Origin: JAULUH01 sp032111745
GTDB taxonomy: Bacteria; Chloroflexota; Anaerolineae; JAAEKA01
NCBI GenBank assembly: GCA_032111745.1
Contig: JAULUH010000120.1
Span: 1 to 30,818, forward strand
Direction of reading: 5' to 3'
DNA length: 30,818 nt
Positions 15,454-24,777 of the stretch are shown in pieces (positions within the stretch are counted from its first letter, which is position 1; every line of letters starts with the position of its first letter). The translations under genes were made by a program, and so were the position numbers. Below the pieces are notes generated by a model. The model was not told the DNA's origin. It did no database searches and saw nothing but the letters and a program-made list of their open reading frames with translations.

Positions 15454-16200
15454 ATGTGGAAGAGGCTATTGCTTTTGACGGCCATCGTGCTCATCGGAGC
15501 CATCGCCGCGTTTGTGATTTGGGGCAGCACGCCGGCCGCGCCCATGGCCGAAGCCCAGGCGGCCCTGGTCTCGGATGCCAAGGTGCTTGTTGAGACAGAA
15601 CCCTGGCTAGTGTTCTCGCCGGCCAACCAGCCCAAGGATACCGGCTTGATCCTGTACCCGGGTGGGCGGGTGGATCCCCAGGCGTATGCCCCGGCCGCTC
15701 GCGCCATTGCCGAGGCCGGCTACCCCGTGGTGATCGTGCCCATGCCGCTTAACCTGGCCGTGCTGGGGGTGAACCGGGCGGACGAGGTCCGCGCGGCCTT
15801 CCCGGAGATGGCCAGCTGGGCGATCGGCGGCCACTCCCTCGGCGGCGCCATGGCTGCCAGCTATGCCCACAGCCACCCGGGAGAGGTGCAGGGACTGGTG
15901 CTGTGGGCCGCTTACCCGGCTGGCAGCGCCGACCTGTCGGCACGCGCCGACCTGGCCGCCAGCTCCATCTCGGGCACCCTGGACGGGCTGACCACGCCGG
16001 AGGACATCGAGGCCTCCAAGGCGCTGCTGCCGCCCCAGACAGTCTATGTGGCTATCGAGGGGGGCAACCATGCCCAGTTCGGCTGGTACGGCCCCCAGAA
16101 CGGCGACAACCCGGCGACCATCTCCCACTTGGACCAGCAGGCCCAGGTAGTAGACGCCACCCTGCAGCTTCTGGAGCAGTTAGACGCGGCCGCGCCCTAG
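15454..16200 (+). CDS. Membrane-anchored alpha/beta hydrolase
   Basis: The product is 248 aa. An N-terminal hydrophobic segment (residues 3-22, LLLLTAIVLIGAIAAFVIW) looks like an uncleaved anchor. The hydrolase core follows: GLILYPGGRVDPQAYAP with the oxyanion-type Gly-Gly, the nucleophile elbow GHSLGG, and the C-terminal GGNHAQFGWYG carrying the probable catalytic His. This matches the alpha/beta-hydrolase group often seen in Actinobacteria and Chloroflexota; the substrate is unknown, though an ester is likely. ATG 15454 follows TAGGAGC by nine bases; an in-frame ATG at 15418 has no ribosome site. The next hydrolase gene begins 27 bases after the stop, so the two form an operon. Confidence 0.8.
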   Translation: MWKRLLLLTAIVLIGAIAAFVIWGSTPAAPMAEAQAALVSDAKVLVETEPWLVFSPANQPKDTGLILYPGGRVDPQAYAPAARAIAEAGYPVVIVPMPLNLAVLGVNRADEVRAAFPEMASWAIGGHSLGGAMAASYAHSHPGEVQGLVLWAAYPAGSADLSARADLAASSISGTLDGLTTPEDIEASKALLPPQTVYVAIEGGNHAQFGWYGPQNGDNPATISHLDQQAQVVDATLQLLEQLDAAAP

Positions 16201-16227
16201 ATCCTGGACACGGAGCTATCACACCCT

Positions 16228-17208
16228 ATGAGCAGAGCCCTTAAGATCATTGTGATCGGCTTGGCCGTGCTGGTGGCCATCCTACTGGTAGGCCCCTTCC
16301 TGGTGCCCGTGCCACCGGCCGAGGGCACGGTAGCCCCCACACAGCTGGCAGACCCCGACAGCCAGTTCGCCGAGATCAACGGTATCGATGTGCACTACAA
16401 GGCCGCGGGCGAGGGAGATCAGGCCTTGGTGCTGCTACATGGCTTCGCCTCCCACACCTACACTTGGCGCGAGGTCATGGCACCTCTGGCGGCCAGCCAC
16501 CGCGTGGTCGCCTTCGACAGGCCAGCCTTCGGCCTCACCGAGCGCCCTATGCGGCCGGACTGGCCAGCTGGCCAGAACCCTTATCAGGCCGAATTCCAGG
16601 CCGATCTGACCGCCGGCCTGATGGACGAGCTGGACATCGACCAGGCGGTGCTGGTGGGCAACTCGGCCGGAGGCACCATCGCCATGCTGGCCGCCCTGCG
16701 CCATCGCGAGCGGGTGGCCGCGCTGATCCTGGTCGATCCGGCCATCTATACCGGCGGAGGCACGCCCGCCTTCCTGCGGCCCCTGTTCCAGACCCCGCAG
16801 CTGCAACACCTGGGGCCACTGATCGCTCGCCGCGTCAAGGACTGGGGATATCAGTTTGGCCAGTCCGCCTGGCATGACCCCAGCAAGTTCACGGAGGAAA
16901 TCTGGCAGAACTACACCAAGCCGCTGCAGGCGGAGAACTGGGACCGCGCCCTGTGGGAACTGACCGCCGTTAGCCGTCCCCTGAACCTGCCCGAGCGCTT
17001 CGCTGAGCTCGACCTGCCCATCCTGGTGGTCACAGGAGACGACGACCGGATCGTACCCACCGCCCAGAGCATTCGCCTGGCCGATGAGCTGGGCGCCGAC
17101 CTGGCGGTCCTGCCCAACTGCGGCCACGTGCCCCAAGAGGAATGCCCGGAACTGTTCCTGCAGGCTGTACAGGCCTTCCTCGCCCAGAAAGACCAGGAAC
17201 CGCACTAG
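16228..17208 (+). CDS. Membrane-anchored alpha/beta hydrolase, BphD/dehalogenase-like fold
   Basis: The product is 326 aa. Residues 5-27 form an N-terminal anchor (IIVIGLAVLVAILLVGPFLV). The hydrolase domain starts around 48 with INGIDVHYKAAG, then LLHGFASHTYTW (oxyanion HG), FDRPAFGLTERP, the nucleophile elbow GNSAGG (Ser), VTGDDDRIVP (acid) and NCGHVPQEE (His). A complete Ser-Asp-His triad is therefore visible. The nucleophile is Ser, not the Asp of haloalkane dehalogenases, so an esterase, lipase or C-C hydrolase is more likely. The substrate is unknown. It is co-transcribed with the smaller hydrolase upstream, and both are tethered in the same way, which suggests work on lipids or surface compounds; that last point is inference. 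Confidence 0.85.
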   Translation: MSRALKIIVIGLAVLVAILLVGPFLVPVPPAEGTVAPTQLADPDSQFAEINGIDVHYKAAGEGDQALVLLHGFASHTYTWREVMAPLAASHRVVAFDRPAFGLTERPMRPDWPAGQNPYQAEFQADLTAGLMDELDIDQAVLVGNSAGGTIAMLAALRHRERVAALILVDPAIYTGGGTPAFLRPLFQTPQLQHLGPLIARRVKDWGYQFGQSAWHDPSKFTEEIWQNYTKPLQAENWDRALWELTAVSRPLNLPERFAELDLPILVVTGDDDRIVPTAQSIRLADELGADLAVLPNCGHVPQEECPELFLQAVQAFLAQKDQEPH

Positions 17209-17247
17209 GCCGCATCCCCTAACGAACGCTCGTGCCGGCACTGCAAC

Positions 17248-17264
17248 CCATTGTCAGACAATGG
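17248..17264. repeat. Palindrome after the hydrolase pair
   Basis: CCATTGT-CAG-ACAATGG is a perfect 7-bp inverted repeat 39 bases after the hydrolase stop. No T run follows. It may be a weak terminator or an operator upstream of the FAS1 gene. In the rest of 17209-17400 there are several AT-rich -10-like words (TATAAG 17299, TATAGG 17310, TACAAT 17364) but none has a fitting -35. Confidence 0.4.
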
Positions 17265-17400
17265 AAGATCCACCACAGTGCCAAACCCGAACACGATGTA
17301 TAAGTATTGTATAGGTTTCCGGTACAACATCGAGATGCCTCAAGCGCAGGCCATGCGCCGGGCTACAATCCGTAGACTAGAAAAAGGAGTGTGTACGACG

Positions 17401-19254
<1,854 letters not shown>

Positions 19255-19266
19255 GCAGATGCTGAC

Positions 19267-19333
19267 GTCATAGAGTTGAGCTAGATCCGGGGCTACGGCG
19301 ACCTCAGGTTGTCGTAGCCCCGACCTCTATGAC
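19267..19333 (+). terminator. Large nested hairpin between the FAS1 gene and the redoxin gene
   Basis: An inner stem of 16 bp with a 3-base loop (19288-19303 with 19307-19322, two G.U pairs; CGGGGCTACG / CGTAGCCCCG at its base) is enclosed by a 9-bp outer stem, GTCATAGAG (19267-19275) with CTCTATGAC (19325-19333). No T run follows, so it may terminate, stabilise the FAS1 mRNA or act in both directions. A further 6-bp hairpin (GGTGAT / ATCACC, 19337-19356) lies between it and the redoxin ribosome site. Confidence 0.6.
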
Positions 19334-19386
19334 CCAGGTGATCCAAAACCATCACCCAGACAAAGCTACCAACAGAGGAACACGAC

Positions 19387-19911
19387 ATGGCCAAAGTACT
19401 ACAGGGGATGCTCGCCCCTGACTTCACCCTGACCAACTACGCAGGCAATCCAGTCTCCCTCTCCGGGTATCGCGGCGACCGGCACGTCGTGCTGGTCTTC
19501 AACCGCAGTTTCATGTGACCCCACTGCCGCCGGCATATGGCGCAGTTGCGCCAAGACTACCAGGAATTCCAGCGCCGCGACGCCGAGATCGTCGTCGTCG
19601 GCCCGGAGAGCCCCAAGGCCTTTGCCGACTACTGGACCAAAGAGCAGCTGCCCTTCGTCGGGCTGCCTGATCCCGACCACAATGTGGCCGGACGCTATGG
19701 CCAGGAGGTCAAACTATTGAAAATGGGTCGCCTGCCGGCCCTGATGGTGGTGGACAAGGCCGGTGTGGTGCGCTACCAGCATTACGGCGACTCCATGCAG
19801 GATACAGTATCCAACGCCGAACTCCTCGACCTGCTGGACGAGCTGCAAAAGGAACACACCCGCGCGGGCTCCCACACCCAAGATCAGGACCTAGAGAAGA
19901 CCACAGCATGA
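19387..19911 (+). CDS. Redoxin/peroxiredoxin-like protein with in-frame TGA (candidate selenoprotein, Sec44)
   Basis: Read through one TGA (19516-19518, codon 44), this is a 174-aa AhpC/TSA-type redoxin. Residues 1-43 give the usual start (GMLAPDFTLTNYAGNPVSLS, HVVLVFNRSFM). The TGA is followed by PHCRRHMAQLRQDYQEF. Relatives read '(F/Y)xRGxxCPxCRRxxxxL', so the TGA stands exactly at the first Cys of CPxC, giving U-P-H-C. The frame then stays open for 130 codons (IVVVGPES, GLPDPDHNVAGRYG, PALMVVDKAG) and ends in an ATGA overlap with the SDR gene. ATG 19387 has AGAGGA seven bases upstream. The in-frame ATG at 19537 has no ribosome site and would lack the active site. SECIS-like hairpins follow the TGA. 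The enzyme would reduce peroxides or disulfides in the cytoplasm. The alternative is a pseudogene made by a Cys-to-stop change. Confidence 0.78.
19523..19553 (+). promoter_or_regulatory. Candidate bacterial SECIS element after the in-frame TGA
   Basis: Two mutually exclusive hairpins can form. One is 19538-19553: stem TGGCGC / GCGCCA, loop AGTT, with the loop 25 bases after the TGA and a G at its second position next to T. The other is 19523-19546: ACTG, bulged C, CGCC, loop GGCATAT, GGCG, CAGT, with the loop 13 bases after the TGA. Known bacterial SECIS elements have a short stem-loop with a G in the first two loop bases, about 16-37 bases from the UGA, and bind SelB. The first hairpin meets those rules better. 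Confidence 0.5.
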
Positions 19912-20543
19912 GAACAGCGATGATTTGGGGCGCCAATGGCGGTATCGGCCGGGCCCTGGTACAACGGCTGGCCGCAGACGGCTGGACCGTGCTCGCCGTA
20001 GCCCGCCAGGCCGGCTACCTGGAGACCCTGACCCCTTATGTGTTCGAAGCCGATGTCGGCAAGCCCCACGACGTGCAGCGCGCCGTACTGGCCGCGAGCC
20101 AGGAGGGAGGGCCAGTGGACCTGTGGGTGTATACCGTGGGCGATATCACCTCGATCCCGATCAGCGCCATGGAACCCGCAGCGTGGCAGCGCATCCTCGA
20201 CGCCAATCTCACTGGGGCCTTCAATGCGGTGCACTTCAGCTTGCCCCTCCTGGCCCCGGAAGCCCATCTCTTCCTGCTGGGCGCCGTGAGCGAGCGCATG
20301 CGCATGCCCGGCCTGTCGGCCTATGCCGCGGCCAAGGCCGGGCTGGAGGCCTTTGGCGAGGCGTTGCGCAAAGAAGCGCGCAAACAGAAGGTCAGTGTGG
20401 TCCGGCCCGGTGCAGTGAATACCTCCTTTTGGGCCAAGGTCCCGTTCAGTATGCCGGCCAGCGCGCTGGCCCCGGAAACGGTTGCCGATCGCATCCTGGG
20501 CGCCTACGCCGAGGGCCACAAGGGTACCCTGGACTTGACCTAG
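19908..20543 (+). CDS. Short-chain dehydrogenase/reductase (SDR)
   Basis: The product is 211 aa, slightly short for a classical SDR. It has the Rossmann cofactor motif GANGGIG near the N-terminus, an Asp in FEADVGKPHDV, NLTGAF with the structural Asn, the catalytic YAAAK, and VRPGAVNTSFW after it. A Ser normally found about 13 residues before the Tyr is present as GAVSERM. It should be an NAD(P)-dependent oxidoreductase of the cytoplasm; the substrate is unknown. The start ATG overlaps the redoxin stop as ATGA, so translation is probably coupled. This overlap implies that ribosomes reach the end of the redoxin frame. Confidence 0.87.
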   Translation: MRTAMIWGANGGIGRALVQRLAADGWTVLAVARQAGYLETLTPYVFEADVGKPHDVQRAVLAASQEGGPVDLWVYTVGDITSIPISAMEPAAWQRILDANLTGAFNAVHFSLPLLAPEAHLFLLGAVSERMRMPGLSAYAAAKAGLEAFGEALRKEARKQKVSVVRPGAVNTSFWAKVPFSMPASALAPETVADRILGAYAEGHKGTLDLT

Positions 20544-20571
20544 GCAGCTCTCTATACTCTCTGGAGGACCG

Positions 20572-21183
20572 ATGATGCACAGGCTAATCCTCTCGACGGC
20601 CCTGGCCCTGGCGGTTCTGTGGGCGGCCGCCACGCCCGCCTTCGCCCATCGACCCTATTTCGAGGACAAAGACATCGTGGCCAGCAAGCCGTGGAGGATC
20701 GACAATCCGACCATCTCCACGGTGGTCTATGCCACCCTACAGACACCAGGAGATGTAGACTACTACGCCTTCGATGGCAAAGCTGGCCAGCGCATCCTGT
20801 TGGAGATCACCATCCCCCAGATTGCCGGTCAAGAGGATTTCGCGCCCACCATGGCCTTGATGGGCCCTGGCTTGCCGAGCGCTAGATTACCGGCTGCCGT
20901 CGAGAAGCCAGTCAAGGCTGGTGCCCAGATCTTGCCTCCCCCCACCGGCCCCGCCGAGACCTTCTACGAGCCCTTCAGCCGTACATCCTATTGGGAGCGC
21001 CAATCCCAGCGCGTGACCCTACCGCAGGACGGGCGCTACGTGGTGGCGATCTGGCATCCCACCAAGCAACTGGGCCGCTACGGCTTCGTCATCGGTGACC
21101 GGGAGATCCCCGGCGGCGACCTGGCCTTTAGCCGCAAGCTACGTAGCTACTGGACACCCGTGCCGGCCCCTGCTACGCCCTAG
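20572..21183 (+). CDS. Small secreted protein with PPC-like beta fold
   Basis: The product is 203 aa. Two ATGs (20572, 20575) follow GGAGG at 20563-20567; the second has the better spacing of seven bases. A Sec signal peptide ends at about residue 25 (TPAFA, then HRPYFED). The mature part has the features of a pre-peptidase-like beta-sandwich: ISTVVYATLQTPGDVDYYAFDGKAGQRILLEITIP, in two strands with 'D-x-D-Y-Y-A-F', and later QRVTLPQDGRYVVAIW. The region about 105-140 is Pro-rich. The C-terminus ends in a Pro/Ala tail. It starts 28 bases after the SDR stop and may share its transcript. The role is unknown. Confidence 0.7.
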   Translation: MMHRLILSTALALAVLWAAATPAFAHRPYFEDKDIVASKPWRIDNPTISTVVYATLQTPGDVDYYAFDGKAGQRILLEITIPQIAGQEDFAPTMALMGPGLPSARLPAAVEKPVKAGAQILPPPTGPAETFYEPFSRTSYWERQSQRVTLPQDGRYVVAIWHPTKQLGRYGFVIGDREIPGGDLAFSRKLRSYWTPVPAPATP

Positions 21184-21261
21184 CCCGGGTCGCCGGACTT
21201 GACGCAAAGAGCGCAGCGTGGAAGAAAGTGTCCTTCGCGCTGGTGTGGTTTGCCTCCGCCG

Positions 21262-22239
21262 TCAGTCCACGTAGCCGTTCGGATGGGCCAGGTGCCAGCG
21301 CCACGCCGTCTCGATGATCTGCTGCAGGTCAGGGAAGCGCGGCTGCCATCCCAGATCGCGACGGATGGCCTCGCTGCTGGCCACCAGCACCGCCGGATCC
21401 CCGGGCCGTCGCGGCCCAATCACCGCCGGGATAGGATGCCCCGTTACGGCGCGCGCCGTCTCCACGACCTCCTGCACGGTGAAGCCCTGTCCGTTTCCCA
21501 AGTTGTAGGTCCGGCTGCCACGGTCCAGTGCGCGCAGAGCCCGGATGTGCGCGTCGGCCAGGTCCAGCACGTGGACGTAGTCGCGCACACAGGTGCCATC
21601 CCGGGTGGGATAGTCGGTGCCGTTGATGGTGACGCGGTCCCGCCTGCCCTGGGCCACCTGCAGGACGATGGGGATGATGTGGTACTCGGGGTCATGGTCC
21701 TCCCCGTGCTCCTCCGACGCGCCACAGGCGTTGAAATAGCGCAGCGCCGCATAGCGAAAGCCCTCAAGGCGATCCAGCCAGTACAGGATGCGCTCGAGGA
21801 TGAACTTGGACTCCCCATAGGGGCTGCCGGGAACGATGCGCTCCTGCTCGTCGATGGGCATGCGTTCGGGCTGGTCAAACAGGTTCGCCGTAGACGACAG
21901 GATGAAGCGCCGGACGCCATGCTCCAGAGCGCTCTGCAACAGGTTCAACCCGTTGGTGATGTTGTCGCCGAGGTAGAGAAACGGCTTCTGCATAGACTCC
22001 CCTACCAGTGTGTGCGACGCGAAGTGCATGATGGCGTCGGGCCGATACTCGGCCATCACCGCGTCTATCGCGGCCCGGTCGGCCAGGTCCCCCTGCACAA
22101 ACGCCGCTGCCGGATCCACCGCGGCCCGGTGGCCCTGGTAGAGATTGTCCAAGACAACCACCTCCTCGCCAGCCTTGACCAATTGCTCGACGGCGACACT
22201 TCCGATGTAGCCCGCGCCACCAGTGACCAGAACCCTCAT
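21262..22239 (-). CDS. galE: UDP-glucose 4-epimerase
   Basis: The 325-aa product is an extended SDR that interconverts UDP-glucose and UDP-galactose with bound NAD. It shows the NAD-binding VTGGAGYIGS at the N-terminus, FASHTLVGESMQKP where GalE proteins carry the HFAA..V.ES..P motif, SSTANLF, the catalytic YGESK, RYFNACGA, and DGTCVRDYVHVLDLADAH. The length is usual for GalE. AAAGGAGG lies eight bases before the ATG, and a promoter is readable at 22288-22316. It would supply UDP-galactose for surface glycans or feed galactose into metabolism; no glycosyltransferase is in the window. Between its end and the gene ending at 21183 are 78 bases without features. Confidence 0.93.
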   Translation of the reverse strand: MRVLVTGGAGYIGSVAVEQLVKAGEEVVVLDNLYQGHRAAVDPAAAFVQGDLADRAAIDAVMAEYRPDAIMHFASHTLVGESMQKPFLYLGDNITNGLNLLQSALEHGVRRFILSSTANLFDQPERMPIDEQERIVPGSPYGESKFILERILYWLDRLEGFRYAALRYFNACGASEEHGEDHDPEYHIIPIVLQVAQGRRDRVTINGTDYPTRDGTCVRDYVHVLDLADAHIRALRALDRGSRTYNLGNGQGFTVQEVVETARAVTGHPIPAVIGPRRPGDPAVLVASSEAIRRDLGWQPRFPDLQQIIETAWRWHLAHPNGYVD

Positions 22240-22287
22240 GAAACAAGCCTCCTTTGCCTGCGTTGCTCTGCCGTGATGTCTGCCCGC

Positions 22288-22316
22288 AGTCTACCCCCGG
22301 CCCATGGGCTAGTCAA
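22288..22316 (-). promoter_or_regulatory. Promoter of galE
   Basis: On the minus strand TTGACT (22316-22311), 17 bases, TAGACT (22293-22288). Transcription would start near 22281, 42 bases before the ATG. The -10 is weaker than the others in the window. Confidence 0.55.
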
Positions 22317-22405
22317 ATCCGGAATCCCGCGCTCCAGCTCCGGCACTGGTATCAGGCACAAGAGAGTGCCCACGGTAGACCACAGCGGGCCGCGGACCAT
22401 TTCTC

Positions 22406-22434
22406 TTGACGCAGAAGGATGGGTACCCTATAAT
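22406..22434 (+). promoter_or_regulatory. Promoter of the phosphatidyltransferase gene group
   Basis: TTGACG (22406-22411), 17 bases, a perfect TATAAT (22429-22434). Transcription would start near 22441, 54 bases before ATG 22495. The two divergent -35 boxes are 89 bases apart; nothing else was recognised between them. Confidence 0.75.
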
Positions 22435-22494
22435 GATGTTAACATCACGTTAGTGCCTGCGGCGAACCGTGCTAGCAAGAACTGGCCATTTGCG

Positions 22495-23691
22495 ATGATC
22501 GCTGCCCCCGTGACCGGCACCCGTGCGCCAGCCAGCCTTCGCAGGCGCTGGCTATTGGTGGCGCTTGGCTACGGCCTGCTTGTGGTGGCCGGCGCAGTCC
22601 TAGTGGCCACAAGGTCGGGTGCCGGAGATGCCCTGCGCTGGGCCATGTTGGTGGGAGTCGCCTCGACAGCCCAGCTCTGGCTGCTGTGGCGAGGCTTGCC
22701 GGCGAACCATCGTCATGGGGAGAGCAATCTCTTTCCATCCCTCGGCGCAGCCAACATCATGACCATCGGCCGTGGCATGGGCCTGGCTGTGCTGGCGGGC
22801 TTCATCATGGGGCCGGCCCCAACAACCTCGTGGATACCGGCGCTGATCTACACCCTGGCCAGCGCCCTGGATTTCTTCGATGGCCTCGTGGCCCGCGTCA
22901 CCGACCGGACTACCGCCCTGGGCGAGATGCTCGACATCGAGTTCGACTCTCTGGGGCTCCTGATCGTCGTCTGCCTCGGCATCTGGTACCAAAAGCTGCC
23001 GCCCTGGTACCTGGTGCTGGGCCTCTCCCGCTATCTCTTCCTGGCCGGCCTGGCCTGGCGCCGCCGCCGCGGCCTGCCCTTGCACACGCTGACCCCCAGC
23101 CTCTACCGGCGCCTGATCGCCGGCACCCAGGTTTCGTTTATGACTGTGATGCTCTGGCCCATTGTGTCCGCCGAGGCCACCCGCTTTGCTTCTATCTGGT
23201 TCGGTATCCCCCTGGCCCTCAGCTTCGGTCGTGATTGGCTGCTGGTCAGCGGGGTCCTCGATCCGGCTCGCCCCGGCTACCAGCCGGCCATGGACCAGAT
23301 CCACCGCCTGGCCCTCTATGGCCTGGCCCCTGCCTGCCGTGTGGTGGCCGTGGTGCTGGCTGCCAGCCTGATCCTGCCCATTCTGGGTAATGCCGAGGCT
23401 CGCACCGCCGCCATGGCCATAGCGGGCTGGCCATGGACCGCCACGCTCGCTGCTGGACTGGTCCTGGTCTCTATTCCCCTGTTGGCCACCGGAATCCTGG
23501 GCCGGCTGGCTGCGCTGGCCTTGATGGTGCCCACCGCAGCCAACATTGCCAACCAGGGCCTCGATTGGCGCAATGGGCTGGTTCTGGCCGCCTCGATCAT
23601 TATCCTGCACATCGGCACCGGCGCCTGGTCCCTGTGGAGCCCTGACCAGCGCCTCGTCGCCCGGCGGGCCGGGCTGCAGGAGGATGGCTAA
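22495..23691 (+). CDS. CDP-alcohol phosphatidyltransferase family membrane protein
   Basis: The product is 398 aa with about ten hydrophobic segments. The complete family signature D-x2-D-G-x2-A-R-x8-G-x3-D-x3-D is present at Asp126, Asp129, Gly130, Arg134, Gly143, Asp147 and Asp151 (DFFDGLVAR...GEMLDIEFD), so the active site should be intact. Such enzymes transfer a phosphatidyl group from CDP-diacylglycerol to an alcohol. The protein is about twice the size of PgsA-type enzymes, with an extra N-terminal segment pair and a C-terminal set of membrane spans; the acceptor is unknown. The frame is open far upstream, but the promoter at 22406-22434 limits the start to after 22441. ATG 22495 is the best choice although its ribosome site is weak; GTG 22453 is less likely. 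The next gene starts three bases after its stop. Confidence 0.85.
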   Translation: MIAAPVTGTRAPASLRRRWLLVALGYGLLVVAGAVLVATRSGAGDALRWAMLVGVASTAQLWLLWRGLPANHRHGESNLFPSLGAANIMTIGRGMGLAVLAGFIMGPAPTTSWIPALIYTLASALDFFDGLVARVTDRTTALGEMLDIEFDSLGLLIVVCLGIWYQKLPPWYLVLGLSRYLFLAGLAWRRRRGLPLHTLTPSLYRRLIAGTQVSFMTVMLWPIVSAEATRFASIWFGIPLALSFGRDWLLVSGVLDPARPGYQPAMDQIHRLALYGLAPACRVVAVVLAASLILPILGNAEARTAAMAIAGWPWTATLAAGLVLVSIPLLATGILGRLAALALMVPTAANIANQGLDWRNGLVLAASIIILHIGTGAWSLWSPDQRLVARRAGLQEDG

Positions 23692-23694
23692 TCC

Positions 23695-24777
23695 ATGAGC
23701 GCCTTGCTCAAGCGGGCGTCCCGGGCTCTGCCGTGGATCGCCGCCCTGGCCTTGCTGGCCCTGGTGTTGGGAGCTGTGCCGCTGCGCGATGCGGCCGTCT
23801 TCCTCAGCCGCCTGGATATGGCTGATATCTTGGTGCTACTGGCCGCCAACGGCCTGGTCCTCCTGGTACTGTCTGGCCGTTGGTGGATACTCCTTCGGGG
23901 CAGAGGCCACACTATCCCCTATCTCACCCTCGCCGGCTACCGCCTGGCTGCCTTTGGGGTCACTTACCTCACGCCGGGCCCCCAGTTCGGCGGCGAGCCG
24001 GTGCAGGTGTACCTGCCCGAAAAGCTGAACGGAGTGCCCCGTCACAGCGCCATTACAGCCGTAGCCCTGGACAAATCCCTGGAGCTGCTGGTCAACTTCG
24101 GCGTCCTGCTCGGTGCGGTGGCCCTGGCCATCGACGCTGGTATGATCACGGGCCAGCTTCGCCAGGAGGCCGTCGCCCTGTCTGTGACCCTGTTGGCTTT
24201 GCCTGTCGCCTTCCTGGCCGCGCTCTGGTTCGGCCGCAGCCCCCTATCCGCCCTGCTCTCCCCTGTGCGCCGGCCTCCCTTACCTACCCGCTGGCACCAG
24301 TCCGCAGCGAACCTACAGCGCAGCCTGCACGACGGCGAGACCCAGGGCGGAGCCCTGCTCCGGAAGCATCCCCGCACCGTGGTGGCGGCCCTCGGTATAT
24401 CGCTGCTAGCCTGGGCCGGCATGCTGGCGGAGTACTGGCTGGCCCTGCACCTCCTGGGCCTGGAGCTGGCTCCCGTGCAGACCCTGGCCCTCATGATGGC
24501 CGGCCGCCTGGCCTATCTGGCGGCACTGCCCGCGGGCCTGGGCGCGCTGGAGGCCAGCCAGGTCCTGATGCTCGGCGCCATGGGCGTCGACCCGGCCGCT
24601 GGCATCAGCATCAGTCTCTTGATCCGGGCCCGTGACCTCCTGGTCGCCCTCGTGGGCCTGTGGTGGGGTGCCCGGCTGGTCCGGCGAGCCCACCGCCATC
24701 CTGAAAGTGCTTCCCTCCCTGACCGCCTGCCGGCGGTCTCGACACATTCCCATCTTATCACAAGAAGGAGACCTCTC
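23695..24777 (+). CDS. LPG-synthase transmembrane-type (UPF0104/flippase-like) protein, no stop before the next gene
   Basis: About 330 residues with eight hydrophobic segments resemble the membrane domain of lysylphosphatidylglycerol synthase (PF03706), a family of lipid-linked flippase-like proteins. Typical stretches are SGRWWILLRGRG, GVTYLTPGPQFGGEPVQVY, ITAVALDKSLELLV and the late LPAGLGALEASQVLML. The start ATG 23695 follows AGGAGG at about 12 bases, three bases after the phosphatidyltransferase stop. Oddly, the frame has no stop: it runs on through a polar tail (HRHPESASLPDRLP...) into the ATG of the binding lipoprotein at 24778, in the same frame. Stops in another frame exist at 24702 and 24720, so a one- or two-base indel, in the cell or in the assembly, would explain it. 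The real end is therefore uncertain. Confidence 0.75.
24721..24738 (+). repeat. Hairpin before the sugar-binding lipoprotein gene
   Basis: GACCGCC-TGCC-GGCGGTC is a perfect 7-bp stem with a 4-base loop. It lies 25 bases before the AAGGAG of the binding-protein gene. Its look is that of an intergenic element (processing or attenuation), although the reading frame through it is open. Confidence 0.5.

Noticed and set aside
19537..19911. Redoxin starting at ATG 19537
   Set aside because: There is no ribosome site and the product would lack the first strand and the active-site motif; the upstream 43 codons match the family.
20535..20558. Promoter TTGACC...TATACT before the small PPC-like gene
   Set aside because: The spacing is only 12 bases.
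21199..22494. N-terminal extension of the phosphatidyltransferase frame across the galE region
   Set aside because: The extension is antisense to galE and includes the gene's own promoter; it has no family features.
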